Assembly (NCBI RefSeq): GCF_026151335.1
Contig: NZ_JAMQPP010000001.1
From: Leptospira_A soteropolitanensis
GTDB lineage: Bacteria > Spirochaetota > Leptospiria > Leptospirales > Leptospiraceae
DNA: 64,000 nucleotides
Direction: 5' to 3' (one strand)
Below, piece after piece: positions 1 through 9,015 of the stretch. A program made the position numbers and the translations under genes. Under the pieces are notes generated by a model. The model saw only the letters and a program-made list of their open reading frames with translations. It was not told where the DNA came from and made no database searches. Positions within the stretch are counted from its first letter, which is position 1, and the number at the start of each line of letters is the position of its first letter.

Positions 1-1265
1 CGAGATAATAGAAAAATTTGGCTTTGTGATTTAAAACAAGAAAATACAAAATATTCTTTTTTGAACTGATCGTTCCCAGGTTCTGGCTTCGCAATTTCTA
101 AAGTAAAGGTGTAGGTGCCATCTCGGTATTCGGGTGTGTACATTTCATGAAGGATTGCTGACTTTGGATAGTTTTTCTTAACTTTATCCAAAAGACTTGT
201 TGTGATAAATGTCTTTAACGTTTTTTCAAGCCCCTCAGTAATTATGTCTGAATTTATTTTTGAATTCACATTGATGACTTGAATTTTGTAAAGGCCGCGG
301 ATGGGGTCATAGAAACTAACATTTTGTTTACCATCACGAATCACGGCATATCGTGTATCCACTGGGATTTGTGTTTTAAAAAAATCTGAACCGGAGGAAT
401 ACATGTTACCAATAATATCACCATATACAGGATTCAAATGTTTGATGGGTAAAGGTTGGCTATATTTATTTTCGATCGCCGATAAAAATTGGTCTTTTGC
501 ATGATCTACAAAACGATAATCTTTGTTATAATTTTCTACTTCATTAAAAAAATTAAATGTAGGTAAGAGAAGCCAGGTAAGAACTCTTCTGTAACCAAAC
601 TTATACGTAATGGAGGTGGGTTTCAATTCAAAGGCGTTTCGTTTATAAACAGTGAAGTAATGATTTTCGTAATTTGCAGTTGGAAGAATCCCAAGTGTGA
701 TTAAAAACAAAACGACGTTGTAATTGTCTTTTTCCTTTTTGGTATAATGCAACTGATAATATGTGTCGCAATTTTCAAATTCTAAGAAACTAAGTAAAAT
801 ATCTTCGTTTGTAACAAAGTATGTATCAGCATCTGCTATTTCGGCGTATTTGATTAGAGTTTTTTTATAATGAGTGTCAATGGGAAGATTTTGAATTTGT
901 TTAAACCGTTCAAATGTCTTATCTGAACGAATGGATTTTAATTCTTTCAAATAAGGCCAGGATTTTGGAACTCCATAAATATGTTTGATATGTTTTGTAT
1001 TGGAGTTTTTAAGATTTAAATTGGTTCGAATGTTTTCTATGAATTGAGTATCAATCATGGAATTCAATTTAGTTGAGGATTCATTTGAAAGTTCCTGCTC
1101 TTGAAACTTGATACTAGAAATAAAACAAGCAGTGCCTGAATCTGCCAGTACACTTTCTGCTTCTGAAATCGGCATTTCTTTAGCCTCATTTTTGGAAACC
1201 CGAGTATGATACCAACTTACCTGGCAATTGAAAAGAAGGATAAGGAAAATAAAAAAGAATTTCAT
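1..1265 (-). CDS. Large putative lipoprotein, 3' end outside window
   Basis: I translated this directly on the minus strand: an ATG at 1265-1263 opens a frame with no stop down to base 1, so 421 codons are present and the C-terminus lies outside the window. The N-terminus is a short hydrophobic stretch ending in LLFNC (about residues 10-14), a loose lipobox of the kind seen in spirochete lipoproteins, so an acylated envelope protein is likely. The rest is mixed polar/aromatic sequence with no domain I recognise. It is divergent from the transhydrogenase genes, with about 175 bases between the starts. Function unknown. Confidence 0.7.
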   Translation of the reverse strand, partial: MKFFFIFLILLFNCQVSWYHTRVSKNEAKEMPISEAESVLADSGTACFISSIKFQEQELSNESSTKLNSMIDTQFIENIRTNLNLKNSNTKHIKHIYGVPKSWPYLKELKSIRSDKTFERFKQIQNLPIDTHYKKTLIKYAEIADADTYFVTNEDILLSFLEFENCDTYYQLHYTKKEKDNYNVVLFLITLGILPTANYENHYFTVYKRNAFELKPTSITYKFGYRRVLTWLLLPTFNFFNEVENYNKDYRFVDHAKDQFLSAIENKYSQPLPIKHLNPVYGDIIGNMYSSGSDFFKTQIPVDTRYAVIRDGKQNVSFYDPIRGLYKIQVINVNSKINSDIITEGLEKTLKTFITTSLLDKVKKNYPKSAILHEMYTPEYRDGTYTFTLEIAKPEPGNDQFKKEYFVFSCFKSQSQIFLLS

Positions 1266-1440
1266 CTGGAAACTACCAATGAGCGTAGTGGCTTCGCGGG
1301 TTTTGTCAAAACAAAGTAGAAACCTGACTGAAATTGCCTTAGAATCCTGTTTCTTTTATGAATTCAGAACACTTCGTGAGTAAAATTCCTGAAAATTTTG
1401 TTTCCAAAATGGCCATTTTTTCCATAACTACTACTAGTTT

Positions 1441-1731
1441 ATGGAAATATTTGTTACAGCCGTCACGATTTTCGTCCTCGCGATCTTCGTGGGATTTGAA
1501 ATCATCACAAAAATCCCTCCCATCCTCCACACCCCTCTTATGTCGGGTTCCAACGCCATTTCCGGCATTACCTTGATTGGTGCGCTTTATGCTGCCGGGA
1601 TCCAAGAGAGCAATATGACCAAAATTTTGGGACTCCTCTCTGTTATTTTTGCTACAATCAACGTAGTAGGTGGGTTTCTTGTGACTCACAGAATGCTCGG
1701 AATGTTTAAGAAGAAGGATACACCAAAATAA
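1441..1731 (+). CDS. pntAB: NAD(P) transhydrogenase alpha subunit, membrane part (PntAB type)
   Basis: A 96-residue protein with three hydrophobic segments. It matches the small membrane subunit of three-subunit proton-translocating transhydrogenases, with the conserved stretch TPLMSGSNAISGI (about residues 31-43). In the complex it joins PntB in the membrane and couples proton entry to hydride transfer from NADH to NADP+. Its last base overlaps the pntB ATG (stop/start TAATG), so the two are translationally coupled. No good Shine-Dalgarno precedes the ATG. The NAD-binding subunit (PntAA), normally encoded just upstream, is not here: the upstream gene is an opposite-strand lipoprotein. Confidence 0.9.
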   Translation: MEIFVTAVTIFVLAIFVGFEIITKIPPILHTPLMSGSNAISGITLIGALYAAGIQESNMTKILGLLSVIFATINVVGGFLVTHRMLGMFKKKDTPK

Positions 1732-3128
1732 TGGAATTGATTAGCATCCTTAACCTTTCTTACTTAGTTGCTTCCATCCTTTTTATCGTTGGAATCAAAC
1801 AGTTGGCACATCCGAAAACTGCAACCAGAGGAAATTTACTCGGTGCTTTGGGTATGCTCATTGCAGTGGTTGCGACCCTCTTTGACCAAGCCATCTTAAC
1901 GTATGATTGGATTCTTGTTGGGGTCCTTATCGGATCACTCATCGGAATCATTTTGGCGATCAAAATCCAAATGACTGCTATGCCACAACTTGTTGCCGTT
2001 CTCAATGGATTTGGCGGAATTGCTTCTGTATTTGTAGCAGGTGCTGCCTTACAACTTTCTATTCCCAAGTATGCATTTGCAGTCAACTATCAAGAGATTG
2101 TTTCCATTGTATTCTCTGCCATTGTTGGTGGGATTACCTTCTCAGGAAGTTTTATCGCCTTCGGTAAGTTACAAGGTTTTATTACTGAAAAAGCGGTTCG
2201 TTATCCTGGCGACCAACTTGTTAAAATTTTAGTTGGTCTTACTGCTGTTGGACTTGGTGTATATGGATGTCTAGTTCCAACCGATGAATCCATTTATTGG
2301 ATTCTTAGTGGTGTGAGTTTACTTCTTGGTATTTTCCTTGTGATTCCCATTGGTGGAGCCGACATGCCAGTTGTGATCTCTCTTCTTAACTCTTATTCAG
2401 GGATTGCCGCATCTGCAACAGGATTTGTTCTTAATAATAATGTTCTTATTATTTCTGGATCTCTTGTAGGTGCTTCTGGAATTATTCTAACACAAATCAT
2501 GTGTAAAGCGATGAATCGTAGTTTGACGAATGTACTCTTCGGTGGATTCGGGGCTGTCGCTACAGAAATGAAAGATGATGGCGATTTTTACTCAGGTAAA
2601 GTCAAATCGACAAGTGCTGAAGAAGTGGCAATGTTGTTAGATGTCGCACGAAGTGTAGTGATTGTCCCTGGTTATGGTATGGCTGTAGCGCAAGCGCAAC
2701 ACACGGTACGTGACTTATACCAACTTTTAACCGCACGCGGTATTGATGTCACATTTGCAATCCATCCAGTCGCAGGTCGTATGCCTGGTCACATGAACGT
2801 TTTACTTGCAGAAGCAGATATTCCTTATGATCGATTGAAAGAGATGGACGAGATCAATAGTACTTTCGAAAATGTTGATGTTGTGATAGTCAATGGGGCG
2901 AATGACGTGACAAACCCTCTTGCAAAAACGGATCCAAAGTCACCAATTGCTGGTATGCCTATTTTGGATGTTGGAAATGCTAAGACAGTTGTTGTGATCA
3001 AACGTTCCCTTAGTCCAGGATTTGCAGGAGTGCCTAACCCACTCTTCATTGCTGACAACTGTTTGATGTTGTTTGGCGATGGTAAAAAAGCAACACAAGA
3101 GATGATCACAGCTTTAAAAGAATCTTAG
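1731..3128 (+). CDS. pntB: NAD(P) transhydrogenase subunit beta
   Basis: At 465 residues this is the usual length for PntB. The N-terminal two thirds is a polytopic membrane domain. The C-terminal NADP(H)-binding domain III is recognisable by VPGYGMAVAQAQ (about residues 312-323) and by the later VIVNGANDVTNP and GMPILDV motifs. It forms the proton channel and binds NADP(H) in the transhydrogenase, supplying NADPH at the cost of the proton gradient. It follows pntAB with a one-base overlap. The response regulator starts 11 bases after its stop and is likely co-transcribed. Confidence 0.95.
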   Translation: MELISILNLSYLVASILFIVGIKQLAHPKTATRGNLLGALGMLIAVVATLFDQAILTYDWILVGVLIGSLIGIILAIKIQMTAMPQLVAVLNGFGGIASVFVAGAALQLSIPKYAFAVNYQEIVSIVFSAIVGGITFSGSFIAFGKLQGFITEKAVRYPGDQLVKILVGLTAVGLGVYGCLVPTDESIYWILSGVSLLLGIFLVIPIGGADMPVVISLLNSYSGIAASATGFVLNNNVLIISGSLVGASGIILTQIMCKAMNRSLTNVLFGGFGAVATEMKDDGDFYSGKVKSTSAEEVAMLLDVARSVVIVPGYGMAVAQAQHTVRDLYQLLTARGIDVTFAIHPVAGRMPGHMNVLLAEADIPYDRLKEMDEINSTFENVDVVIVNGANDVTNPLAKTDPKSPIAGMPILDVGNAKTVVVIKRSLSPGFAGVPNPLFIADNCLMLFGDGKKATQEMITALKES

Positions 3129-3139
3129 AGCCGGAAAAT

Positions 3140-3811
3140 ATGAAGAAACAAGTCTATATCGTTGATGACCACCCTCTTGTAGTAGATGCACTACAAAACC
3201 TAATTGCTAAATCGGAAGATTTAGAGTGCATCGGGAGTGCGGATAACATTGAAACATCATTTAATGATATAGAAAAACTGCAGCCAAGTTTGGTATTGAT
3301 TGATATCCAACTCAAACAAAACCAGAATGGTTTGCAGTTGCTCAAACGTCTTAGAACAACTTTTCCTAATATTGCCGTCATCATCATCAGTATGTTGACG
3401 GACGATACCTTTGTAGATCGTGCCTTTAAATTGGGTGCTATGGGTTATGTTTTTAAAGAAGATACAACCACTCAAATTGTAGAAGCCATCCACACTGTGC
3501 TTAAGGGAGATTATTTTGTCAGTTCTTCGCAAGCCACTCGTCTGCTCGGACATTTGTACAGAGCTTCTCAAAAAGACGAAAAAGATCCTATCGACAGATT
3601 GTCCAATCGTGAATTGGAAGTGTTTCTCATGATTGGGGAAGGAATGCCGGTCAAAGAAATTGCTGCCAATATGGGTCTTGCTCCTTCCACCATTGAAACT
3701 TTACGTTCCCGTATTAAATCCAAACTCAGCATCACTGAGAACGAAAAACTCATTCGAGTGGCTGTGGAATGGAAATACACCCAAGCCAAAACGGATATCG
3801 TCGTTTCGTAA
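3140..3811 (+). CDS. NarL/FixJ-family response regulator
   Basis: A 223-residue two-domain regulator. The receiver domain has the acidic pair D9-D10, the phospho-acceptor D55 (LVLIDIQ) and the conserved lysine K106. A LuxR-type helix-turn-helix follows (LSNRELEVFLMIGEGMPVKE onward, about residues 153-210). It would bind DNA after phosphorylation. No histidine kinase gene is adjacent, so the partner is unknown. The position 11 bases after pntB suggests co-transcription with the transhydrogenase, but a role in controlling it is only a guess. Its stop lies one base from the stop of the convergent TPR gene. Confidence 0.9.
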   Translation: MKKQVYIVDDHPLVVDALQNLIAKSEDLECIGSADNIETSFNDIEKLQPSLVLIDIQLKQNQNGLQLLKRLRTTFPNIAVIIISMLTDDTFVDRAFKLGAMGYVFKEDTTTQIVEAIHTVLKGDYFVSSSQATRLLGHLYRASQKDEKDPIDRLSNRELEVFLMIGEGMPVKEIAANMGLAPSTIETLRSRIKSKLSITENEKLIRVAVEWKYTQAKTDIVVS

Positions 3812-3812
3812 T

Positions 3813-4826
3813 TTAATACCTAAGTTTAAAATAGTGATAGAGTAAATCTTTTCCCTCTCGGGAAGAGAGTAACATTCTATAAGCTTCTGCAATTTTAGAT
3901 TCGTTTTGAGATTGTTTCTGGATGAAATGAAAGAAGTCGTTGGCTCTTTCATCATAACCTAAATTTAAAAGTAAGTTTAAATAAAAACTTTGGTCATACT
4001 CATCAGCAAACGGTGAATAGGCGATTGGACGAAGTAGGTTTTCAGCGTCTTTCCACTTACGAATTTCAAAATAACATCGTGCATATATTTTTTTTTCTCT
4101 CCATCCGAGGACTCTTTGGTTTTTTAAATAAGTAAGAGATTTTTTCGGATCTTTTTCGGTTAAATAGACCACGCGGCCCATTAAATGGGATGCTTGGATG
4201 TGTTTTGGATCTTGTTCTAGAATGGTGGAAAGTTCAACTTTGGCTTTTTCCGTTTCATTTAGTTCTAAATAGGTTTTTGCTAAAATGAGTTTTGCTTCAT
4301 TGTAGTTTGCTTTGTATTCTAAAGATTTGTTTAAAGATACAATGGCATTGTTGTAATCTTTTAATATAAAATAAGCAAGACCTAAGTTGTAATGATAAAA
4401 AGGATTGTATGGGGAAATTTGATTGGTTTCGATCCAAGTATCTTTTGCCTCGGACCAACTATCTTCCTGAGCATAGATCATACCGAGTAAAAAACTTGCG
4501 GCCTCATGGTTTGGTTCTTTTTTGAGAGCTTTGTTTAAACTTTCTTTTGCCTCCTGCCATTCCATTCTAGAGTATAACAAACTTCCATTTAAATAATCAT
4601 ACTCAGGATAGGATTTATAAACATCGGATTGGATTTTTTTCCATTCCGTGTCTGCTAAAAGAAATCTTCCATAACGAAGTGCATTGATGATATTGCGACT
4701 GACTTTTTCTAATTCAATTTTTGCATTGATTTCGATGGTTTCTTTATCTTCTGTTTGAGTCAATATAGGATTTGTGAAGAGTAAGAGAAGAATAGCGAAG
4801 AATAAAATTTGTATTTTAGCTTTCAT
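3813..4826 (-). CDS. TPR-repeat periplasmic protein
   Basis: A 337-residue protein with an N-terminal signal sequence (about residues 1-24), then an alpha-helical body with several tetratricopeptide repeats in the middle. Clear TPR-like units are NHEAASFLLGMIYAQEDSW and NPFYHYNLGLAYFILKDYNN. TPR proteins are scaffolds for protein-protein contacts, and export suggests a periplasmic or membrane-attached role. It is the last gene of the minus-strand cluster, and its start overlaps the end of the upstream fusion gene by 11 bases, so it is probably translated with that gene. Its partner is unknown. Confidence 0.8.
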   Translation of the reverse strand: MKAKIQILFFAILLLLFTNPILTQTEDKETIEINAKIELEKVSRNIINALRYGRFLLADTEWKKIQSDVYKSYPEYDYLNGSLLYSRMEWQEAKESLNKALKKEPNHEAASFLLGMIYAQEDSWSEAKDTWIETNQISPYNPFYHYNLGLAYFILKDYNNAIVSLNKSLEYKANYNEAKLILAKTYLELNETEKAKVELSTILEQDPKHIQASHLMGRVVYLTEKDPKKSLTYLKNQRVLGWREKKIYARCYFEIRKWKDAENLLRPIAYSPFADEYDQSFYLNLLLNLGYDERANDFFHFIQKQSQNESKIAEAYRMLLSSREGKDLLYHYFKLRY

Positions 4827-6429
4827 AAATTGATTCTAACCATTTCAATATTTTTAAGTGAGCATCGCGAACTAATTTTGTTTTTGGATTAGGAAAAAGG
4901 TTGGGAAATTGTTTATAATCTTTTAATTCAGATAAAGAACCTAAATAGGGAATTCCTAATTTTTCTTCTGCAAATTTTCCTAAGGATTCATGTATTGGTG
5001 TGATTCCAATCAAACAAACTTTTTTTCCATATCCAATAGATTCCATCATTGTTTGGCCAAAGTAAGTAAGAACCAATTCAGATTTTTGAATTTGTTTTAA
5101 AAATTCGATATAGGAAATTCTGGAAATAAAATTTACATTTTGGTTTATGGGAGGTGTTCCTCCAATGCGAACCACTGAATCGATATTAACTATTGTTTCA
5201 GCTGTATTTGAATTTAGAAATTGCAACAGATACCTATCGATTAGTTCCGATTCTTCTTTTCCTAAACTACCAGCATATACAAGAACTTGTCCAGGAATGG
5301 TTTTTTGGTTCCAATCCAATTCAGATAAGGGAGAATTAAAATACGAAATAGGATCTCCCTGATGGATCGGTATCATTGGATTTGGTAGAAAAAAACTAGA
5401 ATTGGATTTGTTTGGCAAATGATGGAGATTATCTATATAAAATAAATTGTGTAAGGGAAATTCATTTTCTCTTATATCTAGAATCTGTGGTAGATCTCTA
5501 GATTCGAGGTCTGGTTTGTCAGAGAGTATTATATCATATCCATTCATCTCCAAAAATACAGACAAAGATTTACATCGTTCATAGTGTCCACTTCCAAAGA
5601 GGGAAGGTTCTCCATAAACAATTCGTACTTGTTTGGATTTTCGGCCTTCTTTGGGTAAGGGAAAAGTCACTTGTTCTACAGAAGCATTGACTAAAAAAAA
5701 TTCTGGTTGGTCTTTTGCCAACTGAATCACTTCTTTGGCCCCAAAGAATGGATCTTTGGTTCCTAATTTTTCCCACAAAGAACAAACGAGTTCATAGTCT
5801 TTGGATTCATCGACTGTGATGCGAAGGGTACTTGGATTTATATCTACGAAATGATTGAGATGCGGCGCTGACAATCGGATTTGTTTATGGATTTCTGGGT
5901 GTTCTTTGATATGAAGAGAAACATGCTCCGTATGTCGTTCGGGTATTGGACCTTTAGCATCTAACAAAAGAGAATTTGCTGAAAAACATTCTACTCCCAT
6001 TCCCAATGGCAATCCAACCATAGATAGACTATAATATGGATCAGAAATATAAGTGATTGCTTCATACAAATATCGGATGGATTCTAAATCAATAAATGGA
6101 TTATCTCCCGTTAGGCGAAAAATATGTTTCGCTTTGAAATGAAGACAAGCTTTTCGGAATCTATCTCGAACGTCAGATTCCGATCCAACAAAATATTGGT
6201 AGTTTTTGTTTTGCAAAAATTCAATGAGTTCTCTATCACCTTCGGGAACTAAAAAAACAATCTGTTCTTTGGGAAAAATAGTGGAAAGGCGATTGTGGAT
6301 ATGATCAAGGACTGAAGTATTTGATTCCTCTGGGATGGACTTTAAAATTTTTTTCGGAAAGCGAGTGGAGCCTAGTCTTGCCTGAATGAAGGCAAAACAA
6401 TCACGCGTTGAAAGTATACCACTCATCAC
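4816..6429 (-). CDS. Cytidylyltransferase (SpsF-like) fused to a PseG-like domain
   Basis: A 537-residue protein that reads as two enzymes in one chain. Residues about 10-240 match the SpsF/NeuA-type sugar cytidylyltransferase family, with the nucleotide-binding loop FIQARLGSTRFPKKIL and the later RLTGDNPFID. Residues about 265-537 resemble the PseG/GT-B-like family of pseudaminic-acid synthesis, with GEPSLFGSGHYERC and later GKKVCLIGITP. By family, such domains activate nonulosonic or related sugars with CTP and remove UDP from nucleotide sugars; the true substrate is not readable. It overlaps the radical SAM gene upstream by 29 bases and the TPR gene downstream by 11. A second ATG follows immediately at 6426. 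Confidence 0.75.
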   Translation of the reverse strand: MMSGILSTRDCFAFIQARLGSTRFPKKILKSIPEESNTSVLDHIHNRLSTIFPKEQIVFLVPEGDRELIEFLQNKNYQYFVGSESDVRDRFRKACLHFKAKHIFRLTGDNPFIDLESIRYLYEAITYISDPYYSLSMVGLPLGMGVECFSANSLLLDAKGPIPERHTEHVSLHIKEHPEIHKQIRLSAPHLNHFVDINPSTLRITVDESKDYELVCSLWEKLGTKDPFFGAKEVIQLAKDQPEFFLVNASVEQVTFPLPKEGRKSKQVRIVYGEPSLFGSGHYERCKSLSVFLEMNGYDIILSDKPDLESRDLPQILDIRENEFPLHNLFYIDNLHHLPNKSNSSFFLPNPMIPIHQGDPISYFNSPLSELDWNQKTIPGQVLVYAGSLGKEESELIDRYLLQFLNSNTAETIVNIDSVVRIGGTPPINQNVNFISRISYIEFLKQIQKSELVLTYFGQTMMESIGYGKKVCLIGITPIHESLGKFAEEKLGIPYLGSLSELKDYKQFPNLFPNPKTKLVRDAHLKILKWLESIYES

Positions 6430-7951
6430 AATTCAAACAAGGGGCAGGAATTTTATCATGTTCGCCATGAAAGCTATGTTTAAAAAATTCTAAACCTTTT
6501 TGCCAAACGACTCCGAGAGATTCTTTATATAAATTTCCAACCACTTCCGATTGATTCTGTTTGCAAATGGCAACTTTTCCATCTACTGAAACAGATAAAT
6601 CTCGCGCCAAATGCCAACAAAAATCTCTATGAATAGGAGTAAGATCGCTTACCCGACGTTCAATGAGTTTGTTTGCAAATGTATTGTATTTTTGTAGAAT
6701 CACATTGATTCCTTTTTTCTCAAAGAAAGTAAAATAAGGATCAATTTCTTCTTCTACTTCCTTCATCTTTATCATCTGCACATGTAACGATTGATTGGGA
6801 AGTGATTGCGATAGTAAATCAATCGTACCAAGCACTTTTTCCAGTTCTGACTTTCCATATAAGGATTTGTAAACATCTGGTTGTAATGTCGTTACATTTA
6901 CGATGACACAAAGTTTTTCTTTTTCCGAAGGATTTAAACTTTCTATTAAGGACAACAGGGATTCTGTATTTCTGTAGAGAGCTGTTTCAATAATCAGTTC
7001 TGAAAGCGTTTTTAATTTTAAAATTTCTAAAACTACGTTTTTAAAATCAGGATGGAGAAGAGGTTCCCCATTTCCCGTTAAACTGATGGTAATGGGCGAT
7101 AAAAGTTCTGAATTAAGTTTGTGTATGGTGGATTTTACATCCTCTAAAGAAACAAAACTTCCATCATTTTCTAAATCGACAAATTCGCGCGGACAAAATG
7201 TACACTTAAGCTCACAACCTTTATAAATTTCCCATTCCAAATAAGTAGGGCCACTACGAAATAGCTGAGGGTTTTCTTTTAATATGGAGAGGAGATTTTC
7301 ATAAGTTAAATCTTTTCCAAAAGGCAATAGCCCTTGGATGAGAGTTAACGAACGAAAAGAGGAGAGTCGAAAATCCAAACGAAGCTGTCGAAGGTCCGGT
7401 GCTTTATAAAAAATATCTACATCATATTGGTTGATATTTTTTATAAAAAAAGAATGGATGTCGGTGGTCAGTACGTCTGGTAAAGAAGTTAGAAATTCCC
7501 GAGTGATGATCGTCGGTGTAAGTCCTGGTGGTAAGTTTTCCGAATAGGAATACTGACTAAAAAAGTTTTTATGGCGATTCCAAGCTTTCTCCGTTAGTTC
7601 AGTATCCAATAGAGGAGAAATGCCAGTGAAATAAAGGAAACAAACCTCATCCCAATCTGGATCTTTGAATTTTGATTCAGGCAATAGTTTGCCTAATCTG
7701 AGTAAAAAATCATATTCCTTTGAAACATCTTCATGGAGAATGATCCGATTTTTTAACGAAGTGGAATTTAACTTTTGTAAAAGCGATGTGTTGGAATTGA
7801 TATGAATTGGTATTTCAGGAAAAACTTTCGAGAGGCGATTTGTAAATTCTTCCCATAATTCTATTTTAAAATTTTGATCTAAAAATTGAATTGATTGGTT
7901 GTCTAAGTAAACTACCGCAAAACTTGGATTATATTCCTTTCTATTCATCAT
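6401..7951 (-). CDS. Spiro-SPASM radical SAM protein
   Basis: A 516-residue protein. C246, C250 and C253 form the CX3CX2C motif that binds the radical SAM 4Fe-4S cluster (GCELKCTFC), followed by the GNGEPLLHP glycine-rich SAM motif. The C-terminal about 80 residues hold four cysteines (DFC, AIC, PCLNC), which match a SPASM auxiliary cluster domain. The first about 230 residues lack the cluster motif and look like a worn nucleotidyltransferase fold (pattern SPLLDTEL and a later P-G-TPTII). This architecture is that of the spirochete-restricted spiro-SPASM family, whose substrate is unknown. It starts within the stop of the chaperone gene (TAATG) and overlaps the downstream fusion gene by 29 bases. 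Confidence 0.85.
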   Translation of the reverse strand: MMNRKEYNPSFAVVYLDNQSIQFLDQNFKIELWEEFTNRLSKVFPEIPIHINSNTSLLQKLNSTSLKNRIILHEDVSKEYDFLLRLGKLLPESKFKDPDWDEVCFLYFTGISPLLDTELTEKAWNRHKNFFSQYSYSENLPPGLTPTIITREFLTSLPDVLTTDIHSFFIKNINQYDVDIFYKAPDLRQLRLDFRLSSFRSLTLIQGLLPFGKDLTYENLLSILKENPQLFRSGPTYLEWEIYKGCELKCTFCPREFVDLENDGSFVSLEDVKSTIHKLNSELLSPITISLTGNGEPLLHPDFKNVVLEILKLKTLSELIIETALYRNTESLLSLIESLNPSEKEKLCVIVNVTTLQPDVYKSLYGKSELEKVLGTIDLLSQSLPNQSLHVQMIKMKEVEEEIDPYFTFFEKKGINVILQKYNTFANKLIERRVSDLTPIHRDFCWHLARDLSVSVDGKVAICKQNQSEVVGNLYKESLGVVWQKGLEFFKHSFHGEHDKIPAPCLNCDEWYTFNA

Positions 7952-8985
7952 TAATCTGTATTGTATTTTTCTTCCGGATTATTGATGTTATGTTCTTTGA
8001 TATAAATGGGATCAAAAATTGAAATAGAAGTCGCCTTTCTTGTAGTGGATACCCATTCTTCAAATGAAGTTTGTTCCTTTTCTCGAAATAAAAATCCTTG
8101 TATTCCTTTTCTAACGGCATCAAGAGGAGTGGGTCTCATTCCTTCCACAAAAACCAAACAGTATCTTTTGCGATCATCTCGGAATACTTCAGATATCTTA
8201 CCCTGACCACCAACTTGTGCCAATACAGAAGCAGTGGTTGGTTGAGTTTTGTACAATTCAAAAGTGGGAACCCAATTGACGAGTCCCCCATTCAAACGAT
8301 ATCTAGATTCGTTTCTTGGACCAGATGCAACCAACTTAAAAAAAGAAGGATCTTTTAAAGATTTATTTCGAATCTCTGTGAGTTCGTTGAAAATTCTTGT
8401 CTCTTCATCAATGGAAGAATTCGCAGGAGAAAAAACAATTTCTCGAAACTTGAATTCCGAACCTACTTTCGCCTTATTTTTGTTATACCAAGATTGCACT
8501 TCTTGTTCGGAAGGTAAGGGCGGACTTACCTTAATCTGTAGAAGTTGTCCTTTTTTAATTTGGTAAGGTAAATCTTCCAACCATACTTCGTAAGGTAAGT
8601 TAAACTGTGATTGAACCGACTTTTTGAATTGTTCTAGGTCGGTAATCCCCTGTGCTTCCATTCGTTTCTGGATTTCTGCTTCGATTCGTTTTTCGTTTAC
8701 CTGAACGGATTCCTCATCTGCAACATTGTCTACGACGGCTCTATCAATTAAAAAATCGATGACTTGGGCATGCAGAGATCCTTTTTTACGGTAATTTGGA
8801 AAAAAGCGGGATAGATTTTTATAACGCTCTACACCTTCTTCATAATCCAAACTAGAAATAGACCTTGGGCCAACAATGGCTAAAACAGAATTTAAAGACT
8901 CGTAAGAACTTAAACTTGGGTTAGGGGCAAATAGAGGACTAAAGACAAAAACCGATGCAAAAAACAAAACGAAAATTCGAGACAT
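7951..8985 (-). CDS. SurA-like periplasmic chaperone / PpiC-type protein
   Basis: An exported protein of about 344 residues. The signal peptide is MSRIFVLFFASVFVFSPLFA, then a helical SurA-type N-domain (VLAIVGPRSISSLDYEEGVERY, with DFLIDRAVVDNVA), then a parvulin-like region beginning near LPSEQEVQSWY and EFKFREIVF. I prefer the ATG at 8985 over 9003 because an AAGGAT ribosome site lies 5 bases ahead and the peptide then starts as a normal signal sequence. The family chaperones outer-membrane proteins. It resembles the leptospiral SurA-like protein LIC12922; that match is from memory. It sits between lysC and the radical SAM gene, coupled to the latter by a one-base overlap. Confidence 0.8.
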   Translation of the reverse strand: MSRIFVLFFASVFVFSPLFAPNPSLSSYESLNSVLAIVGPRSISSLDYEEGVERYKNLSRFFPNYRKKGSLHAQVIDFLIDRAVVDNVADEESVQVNEKRIEAEIQKRMEAQGITDLEQFKKSVQSQFNLPYEVWLEDLPYQIKKGQLLQIKVSPPLPSEQEVQSWYNKNKAKVGSEFKFREIVFSPANSSIDEETRIFNELTEIRNKSLKDPSFFKLVASGPRNESRYRLNGGLVNWVPTFELYKTQPTTASVLAQVGGQGKISEVFRDDRKRYCLVFVEGMRPTPLDAVRKGIQGFLFREKEQTSFEEWVSTTRKATSISIFDPIYIKEHNINNPEEKYNTD

Positions 8986-9015
8986 TCGTGATCCTTTTTG
9001 CATACGGTCGTAAAA

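Noticed and set aside
1339..1689. 116-codon minus-strand frame opposite pntAB
   Set aside because: It lies fully antisense to the clear pntAB gene and has a polar, low-complexity product with no family.
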